Source of the DNA: Actinomyces oris
Lineage (GTDB): Bacteria > Actinomycetota > Actinomycetes > Actinomycetales > Actinomycetaceae
Reading direction: 5' to 3'
Length of the DNA stretch: 35,865 nt
Assembly (NCBI RefSeq): GCF_001929375.1
Contig: NZ_MSGO01000013.1
Coordinates: 46,718-82,582 of the forward strand
Notes under the pieces: model-generated
The model's input: the letters and a program-made list of their open reading frames with translations, nothing else
Told to the model about the DNA's origin: nothing
Databases searched by the model: none
Translations under genes and position numbers: made by a program
In this document: positions 33,118 to 35,865 of the stretch, piece after piece
Layout of the letters: each line of letters starts with the position of its first letter
Position numbering within the stretch: position 1 is the first letter of the stretch

Positions 33118-33861
33118 ATGGACTCCTCGACCCCCGCAAGCTTCTCGCCTTCCGGCAGCCGGGACGACTCCGTTCTGGGCGCAGATCCGCTGGCCGAGCC
33201 CGGCCCCGACCTGGACCCGCGCGCACCGCACCAGCACTCCCGAGGCACTCACGACCTGCATGATCACGACGGCCCTCAGGCACCGGGGGGATTCGTGCGC
33301 CCGGCCCGGGTGGAGGACCTGACGGCGATCGGGCGGGTCCAGGCCGCCACCATGCTCGCCTCCCTGGAGGCCGGCCACACCGCCGAGCACAGTGCCCCGC
33401 TGCCCGAGGGCGTGCGGGCGATAATCGCCGCCCCGGTCATCGCGGCCGGCTGGGAGACGGCGGTGGCTGAGCCGCCCTCGCCCGAGCACCACGTCCTGGT
33501 GGCCACCACCGCCCAGGCGGATGCTGCGAGCCGGACGGTGGTGGGCCTGCTGGGCCTGGCCCCCACCCAGTCCATGGATGCCGAGGGCCACGTCGATGAG
33601 GCCGGGGTGCAGGCCGCGGAGGTCACGGCCCTGGGCGTGGAGCCGGCCAGTCAGCGCCGCGGGCACGGATCGCGGCTCCTGGCGGCGGCCGTGGACCTGG
33701 CCCGTCAGGACGGGGCCAGGGCGCTCGTGGCCTGGGCGGTGCACGGGGACGAGTCGGTCAGCCGGCTTCTGGCCTCGGTCGGTATGGCGCCCACCGGGGC
33801 CCACCGGGTGCTTGGCGTCGGCGAGGGAATCACCGAGGACTGTTGGGCGGCCTCGCTGTAG
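33118..33861 (+). CDS. GNAT family N-acetyltransferase
   Basis: Probable acetyl-CoA-dependent acetyltransferase of 247 residues. The first ~55 residues are hydrophilic, His/Asp/Pro-rich and probably disordered. The GNAT fold starts at FVRPARVEDLTAIGRVQAATM, and the acetyl-CoA loop reads QRRGHGSRLL after the strand VTALGVEPAS. The C-terminal part has ARALVAWAVHGDESVSRLLASVGM. The substrate is unknown. It lies between dapA and dapB but on the opposite strand, so it is not part of a lysine operon. The start is supported by the TAGGCT-6-nt-ATG geometry. Confidence 0.82.
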   Translation: MDSSTPASFSPSGSRDDSVLGADPLAEPGPDLDPRAPHQHSRGTHDLHDHDGPQAPGGFVRPARVEDLTAIGRVQAATMLASLEAGHTAEHSAPLPEGVRAIIAAPVIAAGWETAVAEPPSPEHHVLVATTAQADAASRTVVGLLGLAPTQSMDAEGHVDEAGVQAAEVTALGVEPASQRRGHGSRLLAAAVDLARQDGARALVAWAVHGDESVSRLLASVGMAPTGAHRVLGVGEGITEDCWAASL

Positions 33862-33899
33862 CGCCTCACCGCCCCAGACCGGCTCCTGCCCGCCCCGTC

Positions 33900-34652
33900 T
33901 CAGAGGTCGAGCAGGGCGTCCAGGCCGATGGTCAGGCCGGGGCGGCTGGAGACCTGCCGCACGGCCAGGACCACGCCGGGCATGAAGGAGGCCCGGTCGA
34001 AGGAGTCGGTGCGGATGGTCAGCTGCTCACCGGGGTTGCCGAGCACGACCTCCTCGTGGGCGGTCAGCCCCCGCAGACGCACGGCGTGGACGTGGACGCC
34101 GTCGACCACCGCCCCGCGAGCACCGTCGGGGTCGGTCCGGGTGGCGTCCGGCATGGCGCCCAGGCCCGCCTCGGCGCGGGCCGCGGCAATGCCCTGGGCG
34201 GTGGCGACCGCGGTGCCCGAGGGCGCGTCGACCTTGTTCGGGTGGTGGAGCTCGATGACCTCGGCGGACTCGAAGTAGGGGGCGGCCTTCGCGGCGAAAC
34301 TCATGGCCAGCACGGCGGACAGGGCGAAGTTGGGGGCGATGAGGACGCTGCGGCCGGCGGCCTCGGGCCGGGCCAGGTGCTCGCGGATGCGCCCGTAGGA
34401 CTCCTCAGTCCAGCCGGTGGTGCCCACGACGGCATCCACTCCGGCGTCGAGCAGGGCGTGAACATTGGCCTCGGTGATGCTGGGGACGGTGAAGTCGACG
34501 GCGACGTCGGCGCCCGCCAGGTGCTCGGTATCCAGGGTGTCCCCCACGTCAAGGCGGGCCACGAGCTCGAGGCCATCGGCATCCTGGACCGCCTGGCAGA
34601 CGGTCGATCCCATGCGCCCTGCGGCGCCCACAACAGCTACGCGAATCGTCAT
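33900..34652 (-). CDS. dapB: 4-hydroxy-tetrahydrodipicolinate reductase (DapB)
   Basis: NAD(P)H-dependent reductase for the second step of the diaminopimelate/lysine pathway. The 250-residue protein has the N-terminal Rossmann motif VGAAGRMGS (8-16), the VDFTVPS and GTTGW segments, and the catalytic signature ELHHPNKVDAPSGTA with the His pair and Lys. Length is normal for actinobacterial DapB. The ATG at 34652 is 6 nt after TAGGGT, so it is likely leaderless, and the context is almost identical to that of dapA. It converges on the GNAT gene with a 38-bp gap and is divergent from the short-chain dehydrogenase gene. Confidence 0.95.
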   Translation of the reverse strand: MTIRVAVVGAAGRMGSTVCQAVQDADGLELVARLDVGDTLDTEHLAGADVAVDFTVPSITEANVHALLDAGVDAVVGTTGWTEESYGRIREHLARPEAAGRSVLIAPNFALSAVLAMSFAAKAAPYFESAEVIELHHPNKVDAPSGTAVATAQGIAAARAEAGLGAMPDATRTDPDGARGAVVDGVHVHAVRLRGLTAHEEVVLGNPGEQLTIRTDSFDRASFMPGVVLAVRQVSSRPGLTIGLDALLDL

Positions 34653-34658
34653 GGCCCC

Positions 34659-34664
34659 ACCCTA
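34659..34664 (-). promoter_or_regulatory. leaderless-type -10 of dapB (TAGGGT)
   Basis: On the minus strand TAGGGT is followed by GGGGCC and the dapB ATG. The match to the dapA promoter is 14 of 15 bases through the ATG. Confidence 0.5.
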
Positions 34665-34868
34665 GCGACTGGCCCGCCCGCCGCGGGAGTCAAGACCGCC
34701 TTCCCGACACCGGCTCCGGTTGACAAGCGCCTGGACGGGCCAGATTGCCTCAGGTGGGAGACTCAATACGTCCCCCCTACGGGAAGCACCCGGGAGTCGA
34801 TGCGAACAGAGTCCGCAATCATGGTGAATTCTGGAGGCACTCCCACGTCATCAGAAAGGGAACCGCTC

Positions 34869-35768
34869 GTGACTACGACCGCGGAGCAAGCACCGGCCAC
34901 CGTGCCCCAACCATTCTCCAAGGCGCCCGGGACGAGGGTCGCGCTCGTGACCGGCGCCTCCTCCGGTATCGGCGAGGACACCGCCCGCAGGCTCCAGGCG
35001 CTGGGCTACATCGTCTACGGTGCGGCCCGCCGCACCGACCGCCTCCAGGCCTTGACCGCCGACGGCATCCGCCCACTGGCCATGGACGTCACCGACGACG
35101 CCTCCATGACCACTGGCGTGAACCGCATCCTGGAGGAGACCGGCCGCATTGACGTCCTGGTCAACAATGCCGGCTACGGCTCCTACGGGGCCATCGAGGA
35201 CGTCCCGATCGACGAGGCCCGTCGCCAGTTCGAGGTCAATGTCTTCGGCCTGGCCCGCCTGACCCAGCTGGTGAGCCCGCACATGCGTGCCCAGGGCTCG
35301 GGCACCATCATCAACATCTCCTCCATCGGCGGAAGGCTGACCACACCGTTGGGCGGCTGGTACCACGCCACCAAGTACGCCGTCGAGGCCCTGAGCGACG
35401 CGCTGCGCATGGAACTGCGCCCCTTCGGCATCGACGTGGTCGTGGTCGAGCCCGGCGCGATCCGCACCGCCTGGTGGTCGATCGCCGCCGACCACCTGGA
35501 GGCCACGGCCGAGGGCAGCGCCTACGCCGATCAGATCCGGGCCGTGGCCGGAGCCATGCGCAGCGAGTCGAACCAGCGGCGCTTCTCCCCGCCGGTGGTC
35601 ATCGCCCGCACTGTCGGCAAGATCATCACTTCCCGCCGCCCCCGGACCCGCTACGCCGTGGGTTTCATGGCGGGGCCTCTCATTGCCGCGCGCCGAGTCC
35701 TGCCGGACCGCGCCTTCGATCAGCTCATCAGTGCCGCCTTCGGCTTCCGTCGCCGACTCAGGACCTGA
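34869..35768 (+). CDS. short-chain dehydrogenase/reductase (classical SDR)
   Basis: NAD(P)-dependent oxidoreductase of 299 residues. The cofactor motif is TGASSGIG (28-35), NNAG is at 99-102, the catalytic serine is in NISSIGG (about 151-152), and the YxxxK pair is Tyr165/Lys169 in WYHATKYAVEAL. The basic pair ARRTDRL after the second strand suggests NADPH preference. The substrate is unknown; the extended C-terminal region with RYAVGFMAGPLIAARRVLP is like SDRs acting on lipid or steroid-like molecules. The GTG at 34869 has AAAGGGAA upstream; an in-frame ATG at 34821 is an alternative. A perfect TTGACA lies at 34720-34725, without a good -10 partner. Confidence 0.88.
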   Translation: MTTTAEQAPATVPQPFSKAPGTRVALVTGASSGIGEDTARRLQALGYIVYGAARRTDRLQALTADGIRPLAMDVTDDASMTTGVNRILEETGRIDVLVNNAGYGSYGAIEDVPIDEARRQFEVNVFGLARLTQLVSPHMRAQGSGTIINISSIGGRLTTPLGGWYHATKYAVEALSDALRMELRPFGIDVVVVEPGAIRTAWWSIAADHLEATAEGSAYADQIRAVAGAMRSESNQRRFSPPVVIARTVGKIITSRRPRTRYAVGFMAGPLIAARRVLPDRAFDQLISAAFGFRRRLRT

Positions 35769-35865
35769 CTGAGAGGGCGTCTGGGAACTGGGTGTGTTAG
35801 TCGTTGAGAAGGTGAAGACTCCTGGTAGCCAGGTGTTGTCACGCTGCCTAGGGCCTGTTATGTAA
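35769..35865. other. gene-free right edge with changed composition
   Basis: No gene is seen. The GC content is visibly lower than in the rest of the window, with repeated TGTG/GTTG runs. A short hairpin CCTGG-TAG-CCAGG is present near 35820-35833. It may be a terminator region for the dehydrogenase gene or the beginning of an insertion sequence or other element that continues beyond the window. Confidence 0.3.

Noticed and set aside
32913-33263. Open frames across the dapA-GNAT gap
   Set aside because: They run through the inverted-repeat element and lack ribosome binding sites; the GNAT gene uses another frame with a clear start.

Overview
The window is high-GC, densely packed DNA from an actinomycete. 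Gene content, gene order and protein style fit the genus Actinomyces or a close relative: an actinobacterial dcw cluster without ftsA, long Ser/Pro/Arg-rich tails on divisome proteins, GTG starts, and leaderless-type promoters. The genus is inferred from overall resemblance, not from a database match.

Positions 168-19999, all on the minus strand, carry an almost complete division and cell wall (dcw) cluster. In transcription order it is mraZ, rsmH, ftsL, ftsI, murE, murF, mraY, murD, ftsW, murG, murC, ftsQ, ftsZ, ylmD (pgeF), sepF, yggT, divIVA. Many neighbours overlap by 4 bp (ATGA or GTGA) and are probably translationally coupled: murE/murF, murF/mraY, murD/ftsW, murG/murC and murC/ftsQ; ftsW and murG overlap by 17 bp. 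The Mur enzymes, MraY and MurG make lipid II. FtsW and FtsI polymerise and cross-link it at the septum. FtsQ, FtsL, FtsZ and SepF form the divisome, and DivIVA marks poles and septa. A ylmE gene, usual between ylmD and sepF in related clusters, is absent.

Both control points of the cluster carry helically phased direct repeats. Upstream of mraZ there are 10-bp-spaced TGGRN repeats typical of MraZ operators, with two further clusters on the other strand in the same 628-bp gap. Between ftsQ and ftsZ lies a tandem array of 11-bp repeats that I cannot assign to a known regulator.

Positions 20628-24366 hold a DUF3040 membrane protein and DNA polymerase IV (dinB), a divergent spermidine-synthase-like protein, and a PAC2-family protein. 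Positions 24850-31398 hold a HelD/HelR-type RNA polymerase recycling ATPase followed by two tandem acyl-CoA ligase paralogs. Positions 31439-35768 hold a pyrimidine-dimer glycosylase-like protein, dapA, a GNAT acetyltransferase, dapB and a short-chain dehydrogenase. Four genes (the spermidine-synthase-like gene, dapA, the GNAT gene and dapB) have a TANNNT hexamer exactly 6 nt before the start codon, the geometry of leaderless actinobacterial promoters.

A 123-bp stretch with 21-bp terminal inverted repeats lies between dapA and the GNAT gene. The last ~95 bases contain no gene and differ in composition. I saw no tRNA, rRNA, CRISPR array or transposase gene.
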